Assembly (NCBI GenBank): GCA_026419775.2
Contig: JAOPGA020001768.1
Coordinates: forward strand, 1-28,620
Direction of reading: 5' to 3'
From: Acrasis kona
Lineage: Eukaryota; Heterolobosea; Eutetramitea; Acrasida; Acrasidae
Length of the DNA: 28,620 nt
Shown: positions 10,401-19,207 of the stretch, one piece after another
Layout: every line of letters begins with the position of its first letter
Position numbering within the stretch: the first letter of the stretch is position 1
The notes under the pieces: generated by a model
The model's database searches: none
The model's input: the letters and a program-made list of their open reading frames with translations, nothing else
Told to the model about the DNA's origin: nothing
Program-made: the position numbers and the translations under genes

Positions 10401-11453
10401 GCTATGGTCTTGCCTCCTAATGGCGTCAAATTGGTGACGCCGACTGTCGTGGCATCGCTTGTGGCTGTTCCATCCCCGAATCCTGCATTAGTGTTGAATC
10501 CAAAAGCATACAAGACGCCATTGTCGGTTAACATGAGCGTTAATGATGAAGAGCATGTCACTGACACGAACACTTTTCCTGCTAAAGTTCCAGTGTTGGC
10601 GACTCTGATTGGTTGGTTTTGGGTTGTAATAGCTGCGCCGTTGCCCAACTCTCCGCTATTTCCTTTACCCTAGAATGTGTTGGTTTATTTTAACAATTAA
10701 TGTTCTTACCCAACAGTAAGCAGCTCCTAAGTGGTCAAGAGCACATGCATGGGTGGTACCTGCACTTATTTTTGTTATCCGATTGGAATTGAAGGCAGTC
10801 GTAATCACCGCAACTGGGGTGTTTGATGTTGTAGTTCCTCCGTTTCCTATTGTTATAAGTATGAATGCATTATTGTCCGTACCTAACTGTCCGTTATTGT
10901 TGAGACCCCAACTAAAGATAGCACTAGTCGATGTTAGGGCGTAAAAAGTATCTACACCGTCAAAATCTACTACGTTGCCGGTAACGCCTGTAACTTGAAT
11001 GGGATCAGCCACGTCGTTGGCTGGATTGGTTCCAACATTTGATGCTTTTCCCCATCCGTACAATTTGTTGTCGTCTGCTATAGCGAAACCATTACTAGTG
11101 CATCCGTGAATTGATAAGACCTTCTTTCCAGACAAAGCCCCTCCAATTGATGCAGGATAAGTAATTGTTTGTATTGTAGCCCCTGTTCCCAGTTGTTTAT
11201 TTTGATTATATCCAACTGAGTAAGCGACTCCTTCGCTGTCCAAAAGATATGATGATCTGCTCGAAACAACAGCAGCTGTAAAGTTCTTCTTCATATCATT
11301 ATAAAACAGACAGTCCATCAAACTCGACATCGAAGAGGGGCGACCTGCGCCATTACTCAATAAATTATTAGTGTTTTCACCTATCCCGACAAGAACCTGC
11401 TCAGCGAAGCAGCAACCTAAGAGAACACAGATGAGCACAACCAAGAGTTTCAT
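7460..11453 (-). CDS. Type I membrane protein: extracellular RCC1 repeats, Thr/Pro stalk, EGF-like module, one membrane helix
   Basis: Exons 11453-10710 and 10669-7460 (40-nt intron), 1317 residues. A signal peptide (MKLLVVLICVLLGCCFA) leads into at least ten RCC1-type blocks (LYGWG, YSWGYNNKGQLG, YCWGKGNSGELG) to about residue 780, a propeller-like ectodomain. A low-complexity Thr/Pro/Ser stalk of about 200 residues follows (785-995), likely O-glycosylated. Next comes an EGF-like module with GTCVSQDNCACNPGYIG (about 995-1035), then about 220 residues of unrecognised beta-rich ectodomain with NST/NRT glycosylation sites. One membrane helix lies near 1268-1290, and the tail is about 25 residues (KKKVPIKKQ). 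RCC1 is best known as a nuclear Ran exchange factor, but this copy is clearly routed to the cell surface; adhesion or recognition is an inference. AATAAA overlaps the stop. The stalk is a DNA minisatellite. Confidence 0.88.
8440..9045 (-). repeat. Minisatellite coding the Thr/Pro/Ser stalk of the RCC1 membrane protein
   Basis: About 600 bp of degenerate 6- and 12-bp units; on the plus strand these look like GTxGGx and GATGTAGAAGTA. On the minus strand every unit reads in frame as Thr-Pro or Thr-Ser. The plus strand is also open (Val-Gly-Val-Asp) only because of this periodicity. Such arrays change length easily by slippage, so copy number probably varies between strains. Confidence 0.85.
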
Positions 11454-11733
11454 TTTCTCACTGTGAAATTGTTTTAGTGTGAAGAACTTGACTTTTTTAG
11501 CAGGAGTCGTTTAATTTGGTCTATTTAAGGTGCAACGGGTAAAGGAAAGTCTGATGTCGTTAGGAAGATTCGGTTAGTGTCTCCTCAGGTTCTTGTCGTC
11601 AAAATCAGTAAAATCAAAAACAACAACGTTTTGTTTCTGGTGCAACCACATCTAATACTTTTTAAAATTGTGTAAACACCAGAATTTTTTTGAAAGATAA
11701 CCATGATACTGATAAAATAAAAATTGTGTTGGA
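11454..11733. promoter_or_regulatory. Upstream region of the RCC1 membrane protein and the tRNA gene
   Basis: The segment holds the promoter of the minus-strand RCC1 gene on its left side and the 5' flank of tRNA-Trp on its right. CTATTTAAGG at 11520-11529 reads CCTTAAATAG on the minus strand and is AT-rich, but is not a convincing TATA box. No coding potential seen. Confidence 0.35.
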
Positions 11734-11805
11734 GGGGGTTTAGCTCAGTGGTAGAGCATCTGACTCCAGATCAGCAGGTCGGGCGTTCGACTCGCTCAAC
11801 CCTCA
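11734..11805 (+). tRNA. trnW(cca): tRNA-Trp (anticodon CCA), intronless
   Basis: The 72-nt cloverleaf can be folded by eye. The acceptor stem GGGGGTT pairs with AACCCTC (one G-U), with discriminator A. The D arm is GCTC/GAGC. The anticodon arm is TCTGA-CTCCAGA-TCAGC with CCA at 34-36. The T arm is GGGCG-TTCGACT-CGCTC (one G-U). The anticodon region TCTGACTCCAGATCAG is the same as in animal cytosolic tRNA-Trp. The internal A box TAGCTCAGTGG is a near-perfect match and the B box is GCGTTCGACTC. Base 27-43 (T-C) is a mismatch at the top of the anticodon stem. A run of five T follows directly. CCA is not encoded, as expected for eukaryotic nuclear tRNA genes. Confidence 0.93.
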
Positions 11806-11810
11806 TTTTT
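11806..11810 (+). terminator. RNA polymerase III T-run terminator of tRNA-Trp
   Basis: TTTTT follows the discriminator base directly, as is usual for eukaryotic tRNA genes. Confidence 0.8.
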
Positions 11811-11926
11811 GAACTAAAAGAAATTTTAAGACAAAATAACAAATCAGAAATCAGTTGACAGGGACAAAACATAACACAACCAATAATCCTAAGCATACAT
11901 TGATTACAATAGTGCGATGGTACCAA

Positions 11927-12425
11927 TTAGATTCTTTTGGCACTATAGTGCCATTGATTAGAGCTAGCCCAGCAATTAAACACAGAATATTGCAACAAAA
12001 TAGACACAACTCCAACTATAATTAATTAATACTTTAACAAAGGCAAACAAAGAAAAAATACCTATGAAATATCCAATTATAAGCATACTAGTTATAATAG
12101 ACATTACAACATCTATTAAAATTTTAAAACAATATGGAGCAGCAACAAAGGCTACCACCAATAAAAAGTACAGTAATGATGATATTATAAACAATACAAT
12201 TCCCTGCCAGGTAATTTTAGACATTATTTTATGTCCAAAGGCTACCAGTTTGTCACATTGATTATCTAGTTTATCCAGCGCCCTAGTTGACATACTGTAT
12301 TTAACTGGTTCGTCCTCTTCAACAAACACCTCAGGTTTATTAAATATCTCATTTTGCTCTTTCATAATAGGATGAATTTTAACATTCTTTTTCTTGTATT
12401 GTAATTGTTGAGTTTTAGTGAACAT
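11927..12425 (-). CDS. Small multi-span membrane protein, family not recognised
   Basis: Model: exons 12425-12062 and 12015-11927 (46-nt intron, GTATTT...TTATAG), 150 residues. Splicing turns the tail into IIGYFIVGVVSILLQYSVF, which keeps the third hydrophobic stretch; without splicing the frame also stays open for a while, so the unspliced 3' end is an alternative. The N-terminal 60 residues are polar (EVFVEEDEP) and probably cytosolic. Three hydrophobic segments follow (LFIISSLLYFLLVVAFVAAP, ILIDVVMSIITSMLIIGYFI and its continuation). Met at 12365 is a second possible start. No catalytic motif is visible. A 16-bp perfect palindrome, TGGCACTATAGTGCCA (11939-11954), lies in the last codons. 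No AATAAA follows the stop. Confidence 0.55.
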
Positions 12426-12705
12426 TAAGATAAATATTGCAGTGAAAGGAGTATGGTAATATAAATCCCGCTGCAATCATTTTTGTCCAATGTTGTTGTC
12501 TCAATCAAACCTCCAGGAGAGGTCACAAAGTAAAGGTACACAAGAAATGCCTCAAAATAAATTTATTCGTTCATAATCAAAGTTATTTTATCTTCTTAGT
12601 TGTATTTTCATCTTTCATGTTGTTCTTGTATCAGTCCTACGCTAAATCCACCTGGTGGATTTTCATTCTCCGATCGTGTTTTTTATAGTTGGTCGTCAGA
12701 AATGT
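12426..12705. other. Intergenic stretch before the tandem repeat
   Basis: AT-rich. It holds the palindrome AATAAATTTATT and a 9-bp inverted repeat with a single-base spacer, AAATCCACC-T-GGTGGATTT (12644-12662), just outside repeat copy 1. No gene seen. Confidence 0.4.
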
Positions 12706-12953
12706 GGACAATTGGCTCCATACCATAGTCATGATGATCACGACGTCCTCTTCTTTGGCGGGCCTAGTCCTCCAAACATCAGCTTGGTAGTCTTTTTAAA
12801 TCCTTGTTAACAAAGCATGAATAAATCACGTTCTTCTTCTACGGCGGTCTTGATTTCTTGAGCGATCATGTTGTTTTTTTTGTTGTGTGTTTTTCGAAAG
12901 AAAAGCGCCTATCAAAACTTATCAACCAAGCACTCTATTTTTTGCTCTCGTTT
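12706..12953. repeat. Tandem-duplicated segment, copy 1
   Basis: About 248 bp, highly similar to 13062-13510 once the insertion there is removed; stretches of over 100 bp, such as the part around AACATCAGCTTGGTAG, are identical. On the minus strand both copies carry coding-like pieces: MIAQEIKTAVEEERDLFM, then YQADVW, then EDVVIIMTMVWSQLS, with substitutions between copies outside these blocks. After the shared part the two reading frames diverge. This suggests a duplicated fragment of an unidentified gene, probably now a pseudogene. Confidence 0.7.
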
Positions 12954-13277
12954 AGGATATAGTACGCTGCCGATCCGACCCATTAACATGGCGCAGAACG
13001 TCAGGAAGTCGTTCCACAGGTCGCCTCCGAAATGTTGTGTTAGAACAACAAGCAATAAAGCGGACAATTGGCTCCAAACCATGGTCATGATGATCACGAC
13101 GTCCTCATTTTTGGCGGTCTCAGTCTTCCAAACATCAGCTTGGTAGTCTTTTTAAATCCTTGTTAACAAAGCATGAATAAATCACGTTCTTCTTCTACGG
13201 CGGTCTTGATTTCTTGAGCGATCATGTTGTTTTTGTTGTGTGTTTTGTTGTGTGTTTTTTTTGTGTTTTTTTTGTGT

Positions 13278-13404
13278 TGAACCGCCGGGCTGCAGTTAAG
13301 GTCCTCAGTTCAATTCCCTAGATCTAGCCTGTAAGTTCCTTTGAAGTTTCCAAAGCATGTGCCGCCAATTTGGAATATGGTGATCCAAATAAATAAATAA
13401 ATAT

Positions 13405-13435
<31 letters not shown>
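13278..13435 (+). mobile_element. SINE-like short retroelement insertion with 10-bp target-site duplication
   Basis: A 158-bp body sits between perfect direct repeats TTTTTTGTGT at 13268-13277 and 13436-13445. It is absent from the matching place in copy 1, so it inserted after the tandem duplication. AGTTCAATTCCC (13307-13318) resembles a polymerase III B box, and a weak A-box-like stretch (GGGCTGCAGTTAAGG) lies close upstream, nearer than usual, so a 5' truncation is possible. The 3' end is a short AAAT/ATTT repeat tail, as in some SINEs and LINEs. The orientation is inferred from the B box and the tail. No protein is coded. A short DNA element with a simple-repeat end is the alternative. 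Confidence 0.6.
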
Positions 13436-13440
13436 TTTTT
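13387..13440. repeat. (AAAT)n-(ATTT)n microsatellite forming a 32-bp perfect palindrome
   Basis: Four AAAT units run directly into about eight ATTT units. Bases 13387-13418 equal their own reverse complement, so this can extrude as a hairpin. It forms the 3' tail of the SINE-like element. Confidence 0.85.
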
Positions 13441-13510
13441 TGTGTGTTTTTCGAAAGAAAAGCGCCTATCAAAACTTACCAACCAAGCACTCTATTTTTT
13501 GCTCTCGTTT

Positions 13511-15348
13511 TCCAATATCCTGATCCGAACTTGTTGCTTGTCAAAACTCAATCAACCATGTTATTTTTAGTTTCATTTTCCTTTACTCCTTTTTGTTGGT
13601 AGGGTCACTCTCGTCTCGAACAACACTCTTCACAGCATCATGAAGCTTCTCCTACAAAATTTTATCACCTAGGTTTCAGGTGAGAAGTCTAAAGTGTTAT
13701 TTAATTGTTAATAGTCACTTACTCGACGATTGTCTTTATATTCTACCAAAATCTCCCCTTGCAGCTACACAATAGTATAAGAACAATATCATGTTCTTCT
13801 CTGGTTTAGTATGCAGAAGCCCAGGGCATTAGGTTTAGAAATTTTTTGTTTGCCAACCTATTGCCCAAACCAATTTTTAATATATATTTTACAATCAACC
13901 TCACAGTCCAACTCCACTGGAGTTTGTGTTCGTGAATTCTTTGGCAAAGAATCAAATATGTAGACCAATTACAGAACAAAAAAGCCAAGGTCAATATTGT
14001 AGAAGAGGATCACCAAGAAGTTGAGGCAGGTCGTTGGCGCGGTCACGGTTGACACTAACGAACAATGTACTACGGAGGGCATCGAAGATAACAATGATGT
14101 TACATTCGTTGAATCGCACGGTAATCTATGCTTATCATAGGGTCATCTTTACAAAATACGGCCAGCTCAAGCTTTCGATATGTGGCACCATCCAATGCTA
14201 ACTTCTCCAAATCACCACAATTGAGATTCACATTTCTGAATACTTTTCATTCTTTCGAGAGAGAAAATCTCCATCAATTAATTACCCGACAACACATTCT
14301 TAGATTGTTGAGAATGGAGGAAGTGGATGAGTAAGACTCACTCTAACTTTTCGAATGTTCTTGTTCGCCTGGCACATTGATGATGTAGTACTTGAAAGAG
14401 TCCAAATTAGAAAATACATTGAAAAATGATTTTATATAATGCTTAATGTTGTTATCTTTGAACTGCTTCTCTGCTCGACTCCGTACACTTTCCATCATAT
14501 CAACAACAAGCATGCTACTGTTCTTCTTACATACTCCTCTTCTACAGGTTTTTGGAATGATAATGTGCTTGACAACGTGAGCGGTATAGGGTCGTTCATT
14601 TTTTAATCCATGATAAAATTGCACAAATGAATGGTTCGTAGAATTTTCATTTGAACGTGGGGACCATGCCAAAAGTTGTCGTCATTTTCAGTTATGATAT
14701 CGTGGCGCTTGAAATTGCACTTGTGTATACTGTGTGTCGTTCGTGTGGTATGCATAATTAATGTTGATGATTTTACAAAATAGACAACACAGACGAGTAT
14801 CACGTTTAACATTCTCGCAGTAACAGTCAACAAAGAACATGAAGTATTGATTCTGATGAGCCAAAGCATTCAGACTCTTTATCCACATTGAACAGTAGAA
14901 ACAAAAGCGGATCTGTTTATAGAGATTCTAGAAATAAAGTAGAATGAATACTGCTTCACACAGAGGCGAGGGCAGTCAAACAACACGCTGTAGAGATGTA
15001 AATTGAATGAGACCTCACTTTTCTGATGGTCACGGCGATGGTCTCATCATGAGACACAACGAGAAAGCGAACATTGGTACAATCAAGCTCAAAATTTCCT
15101 TCTAAAGGAAAAACACATTACATTACAAGAGGGCAATGTCATTGATTTTCCACAATCCCCAAATCTAAAGTCAGGAGAGCCCAATTTCCCAGAGTGTACT
15201 TTCAAGATTTTAAAGTGCTGATTAAAGTACAAAACAATTTCAAAACATCGGTCCAATGTCAATTACTACAACCATCGTTATTACATACTCTGGACAAGAA
15301 GTGTCACAAATCTATTACGAAATTAGTAACTTTATTTGGAGGGAGCGT
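13511..15348. other. Gene-poor, decayed stretch
   Basis: Only short, broken reading frames are visible. Plus-strand frames around 13980-14125 have coding-like composition (VTVDTNEQCTTEG, EDNNDVTFVESHG) but end quickly and have no clear start or splice partner. Minus-strand frames near 14343-14888 are listed separately. I see no RNA gene, promoter or complete gene. The composition suggests old mobile-element or gene debris. Confidence 0.4.
14343..14890 (-). pseudogene. Possible decayed gene with Cys-rich N-terminal part, family unknown
   Basis: Reading on the minus strand, a frame starts with ATG at 14888 and gives a Cys-rich piece (VDCYCENVKRD, CCLFCK). It then meets two in-frame TGA codons. 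After these the same frame is open from about 14675 to 14343 for roughly 110 residues (SFVQFYHGLKNERPYTAHVV, IIIPKTCRRGVCKK). A second frame also looks coding-like between them (KCNFKRHDIITENDDNFWHG). No AG acceptor that would splice out the stops is found there, so a pseudogene is more likely than an intron. Product unknown. Confidence 0.3.
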
Positions 15349-15870
15349 CTAGATAGCGTCGTTTCGAGAGCATATAATCATTCTCTGGATCCTTTCGTCC
15401 AATTTCTTGATTTGGGAGAAAGAGTTAGGGTGTAGAGAGCTACTTTGTACGGTATCGAGGTTCCGCAATTGAGTTTTATTTTCCCATCTGTCGATGAGTA
15501 CCTTCTGGACGTGGGTTCTTGTAATGCTACGCGTGTCAGACCACATGTTATCTTTGTTCATCTAGAACCACATGTCGCTACAGCGTCCCAAGATCAAACT
15601 GTCCATACATGTATAATTTTCCGATTGTGCTCCTACTTCGGCAGTTTTGTCGGCTTATTCATTTAGTGCTATACCACAGTGGCTTTCGACATGGTTCCAT
15701 TTGACTTTTTGCGTGGATTCATTACTTTTGAATTGAATCTGTCAAGGTTACCTCCGTTGTTCATGTATTCCGCCCCAAGTTCTACCATTAGATCTGTTAT
15801 AGGAGCCATATAGACGAGCCATCAAATATTCGAGCATTACCTTCCGTCCATGCTTGTCTATTGAGTATCA
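15349..15870 (-). mobile_element. Remnant of a non-LTR retroelement RNase H domain and its C-terminal extension
   Basis: On the minus strand a frame around 15710-15625 reads VKWNHVESHCGIALNE, then ADKTAEVGAQSE. This is the HxGI..NE.AD signature at the C-terminal part of RNase H domains of LINE polyproteins. Further upstream (about 15815) FDGSS resembles the first RNase H strand (DGS). Downstream, from 15561 to 15349, an open piece (VQKVLIDRWENKTQLR ... ERIQRMIICSRN) looks like the post-RNase H helices that end in a LINE RLR-like segment. The frame is broken by several stops and at least one frame change, and no reverse transcriptase is in the window, so this is an old 5'-truncated copy. The element family cannot be named. 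Confidence 0.5.
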
Positions 15871-15977
15871 TCTGAGTAGTAAAGAAGGGACATAAAAGTT
15901 TCCACAAAGGATATTAGGCTTGTGTATCTTGGGTGTTCAATTTGTTTTACTTAGAAAACTATAGTTGAGTATTGAGG

Positions 15978-18608
15978 ATGTCCATCACTTCGAGTCAAGC
16001 TCTACCAAAAGACATAGAGACTAGCCTTGGTAAGATTATCAATATAATAGAAAATGATTTGAAAGTTGGGAAACCGACTACAATGACTTTTGATCTTGAA
16101 GGAAAGCAAAAGACTCAATTGGGGCATTTTAACAAAGTAGCATTGCCTGTCAGAAACGAAGCCGTGGACATGTCACTTTTTGGACTAACTGATGATTGTG
16201 AATTTGAATACCAATGGAGGGATACGTTTGGAACTAGTCTTGTACCTGTAATGTATATCGGGACTTCAGGTTCTGGTAAAACTTACAACATTTTCAGACA
16301 TGGGAGTAATGGTTTCTTGTTATACAACACTTTTGGTGACAGTGTGGATGACCGCGATCACTTTACCACGCTACTCTACGAAAAATTAACTGGTGCAAAA
16401 ACCCAAGAAGACGTGCAACTTCTCCTCTTCAAATTTATGACCATTAAGTTATTATTTCTTTACGTGAAATTAAATATGGACCCAAATTACGCGCCTCGAG
16501 AATTTGTATATGATCAACTCAATGGAAACACGGCAATATTGCTTGGCATTATCCGAGCTTGTTTGAATGATGAGAAAGTATTTAGTGCATCGCCTGATGT
16601 TTTGTACCGAGCAGCATGCATATTGGTACGAGGAAAAACAAGCAAACACATCGGCATTGCTTTTGATGAGATCCAATTACTAGTCGGATTCAATCTTGGG
16701 ACGTATGTCATATATTCATGTCAATAATTAATTCTTCTAGATTCCGTAGCAAGGATGGATATGATAGAGACTTATACTATGGTTTCACGAAAGCAATGAG
16801 TGCTTTAAATATTCAACTTAATTATTGCGCTTATGCAGGCACCGAATTATCTTTGAGTAATTCCCAGACTTACCAGAGCGTTTTCGGTAGAAGACAAGAT
16901 CTTTGTGTGTTTGTCAAGTACATTTATTTGGATGTTGTTGATGTGTATAAATTTCTAGACAGAATACTCAATCTAGAAGGTCTTCTTGAAAAGCGCGTCA
17001 TAGTTATAGTTAAGCAGTTAGAAGGGAGGTCCAAGTTGTGTGCAATGGTTGCAAATTTTATCAAGTATGATGATACTATTTCAAAAGAACAAAATTTGGT
17101 CAATGCTGTAAAAAAATCATATTCGTTTATTGTTGAAGCTGTCAAGCTCCGTTTCAGAAAATCAATTATCAACAAAACGATCACTGAGCAGAAGAAGCAA
17201 GCAATTTTGAAGGGTTTAGTTGAGATAATATTAGCAACCACTCTGAACAACAATATTGCCTTTAAAAAGAACGAGTATACTGTTGTTGACTTTGTAAGTA
17301 TTGGAATCTGCTTTCTAAGTGAGGTAGCACTGCTTGGTGGAGACAAAAAAGAGTATATTTACACCATTAAGGAGCCAGTATCATATGATCTTGCCGCAGA
17401 GTTTATCACATTGATCAACAATGAAGAAAATGATGTTTTCCATCGTTCTGCATTACAGTGGGCAAAAAATTTTATTCAAGAATCAACACCAGGAAAGAAG
17501 TCACCAGTAATATTTGAATATATTATTGCAAACAGTTTGATGGAGGTTGGTGCAATGGCTCACCTGGCCAATCACGCGACTATAAAATCCAAAGATGGAA
17601 AGGATCATAAAGAATGGATTTCAAAGATGACGTTTAACAAAATTGGTCGCTATGACAAACTTATTGGTCGTGCTGAAACCAAAAATAAACTTGGGGACGT
17701 AGCGGTGCTAGAGGGTTTTGTAGGAAATGATCTAAACAACTTTGTCCACCTCCCAGATCAGCAGTATGAGAGCGATTTTAATGCAGGTTGTGATGTTGAG
17801 GTCAAAGGAGGAAAACTGAAATGTCTTGTGGCATCCGCTGGAAAGTGCGAGAAAAACCAATCTCTAGTGAAGGGTACCTCTCAGCTTCAAAGAGCACAGA
17901 TAATGCCTTACTTTACCTATTTCAAAAAAAAAAATTCTATAGGTGATCGTGAGCTGAGATATTTTCTTGATCTACCTGACAACGAGACTGCGGAAGCAGA
18001 AAGTCCATCCGACAACAAAACTGCGGAAGTTGAGAAGACAGTACACATCATGAGGAGGTCTGATTTAGAACAGCAGGATGAGGAGAGAACTTCTACCAAG
18101 ACAACAACTCAAAAAAAGAGGAAGCATGGAGAGGACGATGGTGAAGTTGTTAAAGAAATACCTGCTAAGAAGAAGCAACGAGCTTTGGATAACAAGATAA
18201 AATCATCAAAAAAAACTGAGGGTAAGTGTTAAGGGCTTGTATCACAAAATCATAACTAAAAAAGATGTATACATTCAAGTCAATGATGGCTACCATGATG
18301 AGTACCAAAGAGTTATGGAGTGCTTCAAAAAAATCGATCGAGTTTTGATCCTTAGTGTTGTATTACCAAAGATGAATGATTCGGTGCAAATACACACCGA
18401 TTATCTCGATGATAATTATGCTCTGATTGAAGTCGACAGCAGTAACTTGGATGTTATCATTCGCGATAAAAGTATCTTAGCTGTGATTAAGATGGCTCAA
18501 AACAAACAGCCGGTGAACGTTGAAATGATATTAACCAGCGAACAAAAACAAAGGAAAGCGTTACTATCTATTATAGATGATATAATTCCAACAGATCAAC
18601 CCTTTTAA
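15978..18608 (+). CDS. P-loop NTPase of the Crinkler/RHS-like class, with basic tail and extra C-terminal module
   Basis: Exons 15978-16702, 16741-18221 and 18265-18608 (introns 38 and 43 nt), 849 residues. Walker A is GTSGSGKT (95-102), Walker B is GIAFDEIQLL (D230-E231), and AYAGTELSLSN (about 272-282) matches the sensor-like AGT.LSL strand of Crinkler/RHS STAND-type NTPases. The family is known from oomycetes, chytrids, trypanosomes and amoebae, where the NTPase usually precedes a nuclease-like domain. Here residues about 470-620 contain DVEVKGGKLKCLV, which could be the core of a restriction-endonuclease-like fold, but this is weak. Basic stretches KKRKHGED and AKKKQR look nuclear. The third exon adds about 115 residues of alternating helix and strand with no recognised family. 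There is no standard Crinkler N-terminal header and no signal peptide. All exons fit in one frame, so the gene looks whole. It borders the repeat-rich region. Confidence 0.7.
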
Positions 18609-18649
18609 ACTTTGCGTTATAAGAGCAAATCAAGTAAGTAAAAGAAGAA

Positions 18650-19019
18650 ACGATCAAATTGATAAGTCCTATAGACATCATCATGCAACAGAGGCAGAGT
18701 TCAAACAGCCATTGCAGTAACGCCAAGGGGAAAGCTCTAATTGAATCAGATGGCTACTACTTTGCCGAGAATGGGGAGAACGATTTTATTGAAATCACCA
18801 CCGCCATCTCCAACGAGCTCAAAAAGAATGGATTACAAGCAGAGCCTGCATCATCTGAAGGTAAAGAGTTCGAGCTTTGGGGAAGCTTTGCTCATCGCTT
18901 TGGGATACAACTCAAGAGGTAAGGCCGAAAAGGCAAGAACATTAGGATGGAAACCATCAAGACCCTCTTTGGTTGAGAGTCCAAAAGAACAAAGCTTAAA
19001 AGTGTGGACGAAGCAATAA
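18650..19019 (+). pseudogene. Pseudogene fragment of an NAD(P)-dependent epimerase/NmrA-like protein
   Basis: One frame reads AKGKALIESDGYYFAENGE and continues to SSEGKEFELWGS. The next frame continues with FGEALLIALGYNSRGKAEKA, then RTLGWKPSRPSLVES to a stop at 19017-19019. These are the conserved C-terminal motifs of fungal and protist NAD-dependent epimerase-like proteins (GYYF.ENGE, ALG.NSR..RAR.LGW.P). A one-base frame change near 18870-18885 separates them, and a further frame upstream reads ATEAEFKQP with an in-frame stop. The N-terminal Rossmann domain is missing, so this is a truncated, decayed copy between the NTPase and the P450. Confidence 0.6.
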
Positions 19020-19140
19020 AATCAATTCTTCTCTCTTCCTTTTTGCTTGTATCACCCCAGACTGAAAATTGTCTTGTTGCATACGGCATTCCAACTCCCT
19101 TTAACGCGGCCATGTTTTCGCCAAGTTACAATTTTTGCGG

Positions 19141-19152
19141 CCTTTTTATAAC
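19141..19152 (+). promoter_or_regulatory. Possible TATA box of the cytochrome P450 gene
   Basis: CCTTTTTATAAC lies about 60 bp before the ATG at 19208. Position and sequence fit a TATA element, but there is no expression evidence. Confidence 0.3.
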
Positions 19153-19207
19153 CAACCACTCAACAAGAAATGAGCCACTTGCGGACACCTCACAAAAAGA
19201 AAAACGT

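Larger units (their letters stand above)
13062..13510. repeat. Tandem-duplicated segment, copy 2 (interrupted by a SINE-like insertion)
   Basis: Matches copy 1 at both ends (GGACAATTGGCTCCA at the left, GCTCTCGTTT at the right). It is about 200 bp longer because of expanded GTGTGTTTT runs and the element at 13278-13435. The minus-strand frame from about 13100 to 12912 stays open beyond the shared part and ends KREQKIECLVDKF, whose tail lies in copy 1. I cannot assign a product. Confidence 0.7.

Noticed and set aside
12868-13146. Plus-strand frame of 92 codons in the tandem repeat
   Set aside because: Residue composition is unlike a protein, and the conserved blocks between the repeat copies read on the minus strand.
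13387-13440. AAAT/ATTT run as a CRISPR-like or telomeric array
   Set aside because: It is a plain tetranucleotide microsatellite with no spacers and no telomere-type unit.
14128-14334. Plus-strand 68-codon frame
   Set aside because: No ATG, no domain, no splice partner; it lies in decayed DNA.
15445-15666. Plus-strand frame over the RNase H remnant
   Set aside because: The RNase H signature is on the minus strand and this is its shadow.
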